Of a stretch of 64,000 nt of DNA, positions 63,850 to 64,000 are shown in pieces. The stretch lies in contig CP092865.1 in assembly GCA_030710605.1 (NCBI GenBank), positions 34,200,244 through 34,264,243 of the forward strand. Reading direction: 5' to 3'. The DNA comes from Cordylochernes scorpioides. Lineage: Eukaryota; Arthropoda; Arachnida; Pseudoscorpiones; Chernetidae. Within the stretch, counting starts at the first letter, position 1. Each line of letters begins with the position of its first letter. A program made the translations under genes and the position numbers. Under the pieces are notes generated by a model. The model worked only from the letters and a program-made list of their open reading frames with translations, did not search any database and had not been told where the DNA came from.

Positions 63850-64000
63850 TGTAGTATGATTTCAAGCCGGTGTAAATGTTCGTTGAACGATTTGGAATAC
63901 ACAACGATGTCGTCTAAATAACAGAGGGCCATCGTCCATTTCAGGCCTTTCAATATCTTGTCCATCATGCGCTCGAATGTTGCAGGGGCATTACATAGGC
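63786..64000 (-). pseudogene. Gypsy RT active-site region (continues off the window)
   Basis: Minus frame: ALCYLDDIVVYSKSFNEHL carries the YLDD catalytic box (about 63905-63920), preceded by MMDKILKGLKW. It shifts frame near 63850 relative to the downstream pol frame. The rest of RT, protease and gag lie beyond the right edge. Confidence 0.88.

Overview
The window is AT-rich, gene-poor eukaryotic nuclear DNA built almost entirely of transposable elements and repeats. BEL/Pao, Gypsy, mariner, Penelope-like and Tx1-like elements together suggest an arthropod (chelicerate or crustacean more likely than insect, but I cannot decide from sequence alone). I see no convincing host protein gene, rRNA or tRNA. 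One 100-N assembly gap lies at 48695-48794.

Layout. 1-11.8 kb: non-coding repeats (a 1.19-kb dispersed repeat, a ~327-bp tandem repeat with hammerhead-like hairpins, degenerate minisatellites, a pyrimidine-rich tract, a ~437-bp tandem repeat, a fold-back MITE). 12.2-13.5 kb: a fold-back element with clean 12-bp target duplications. 13.7-15.2 kb: second copy of the 1.19-kb repeat joined to a mariner 3' half. 16.6-19.4 kb: decayed Gypsy gag and pol pieces (minus). 19.4-27.2 kb: remains of two GC-rich Tx1-like LINEs, the second split in ORF1 by a complete BEL element (20801-26765, 5-bp duplication ATGAT).

27.2-56.8 kb is best read as one old minisatellite array (about 20-bp monomers, arranged in places in an 80-bp four-monomer unit), blown apart by insertions: a dimeric hammerhead-ribozyme repeat (28531-29132), a Gypsy-type element (29198-40711) itself split by an almost complete LINE in its (AC)n tract (29709-34954), a mini-Gypsy, a mariner, a small palindrome, a second fold-back element (44040-44747), a Penelope-like element in tandem/inverted form (45279-49056), a solo-LTR-like block and a second complete BEL element (49901-56192, duplication ACACG). 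For several of these the target duplication can be read directly, and related array copies give pre-insertion sites.

56.8-64 kb: the 5' part of a LINE whose ORF1 carries a 2A-like motif, a 5'-truncated mariner, a perfect-looking palindrome, and the 3' part of a Gypsy element (minus) running off the window edge.

The most interesting signal is RNA, not protein. The 28.5-29.1 kb repeat carries two textbook type I hammerhead cores with a tiny stem III, as in animal retrozymes and Penelope elements. The two unrelated-looking fold-back elements carry all conserved hammerhead strands and all three stems, but with the three core strands in the reverse cyclic order from known hammerhead types; base pairs in stems I, II and an extra stem covary between the two families. 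All three families also share an AGATGGC motif near one end and insert with 9-13-bp duplications, which points to a common, possibly Penelope-type, mobilising machinery. The Penelope-like element in this window is a candidate donor, which is inference only.
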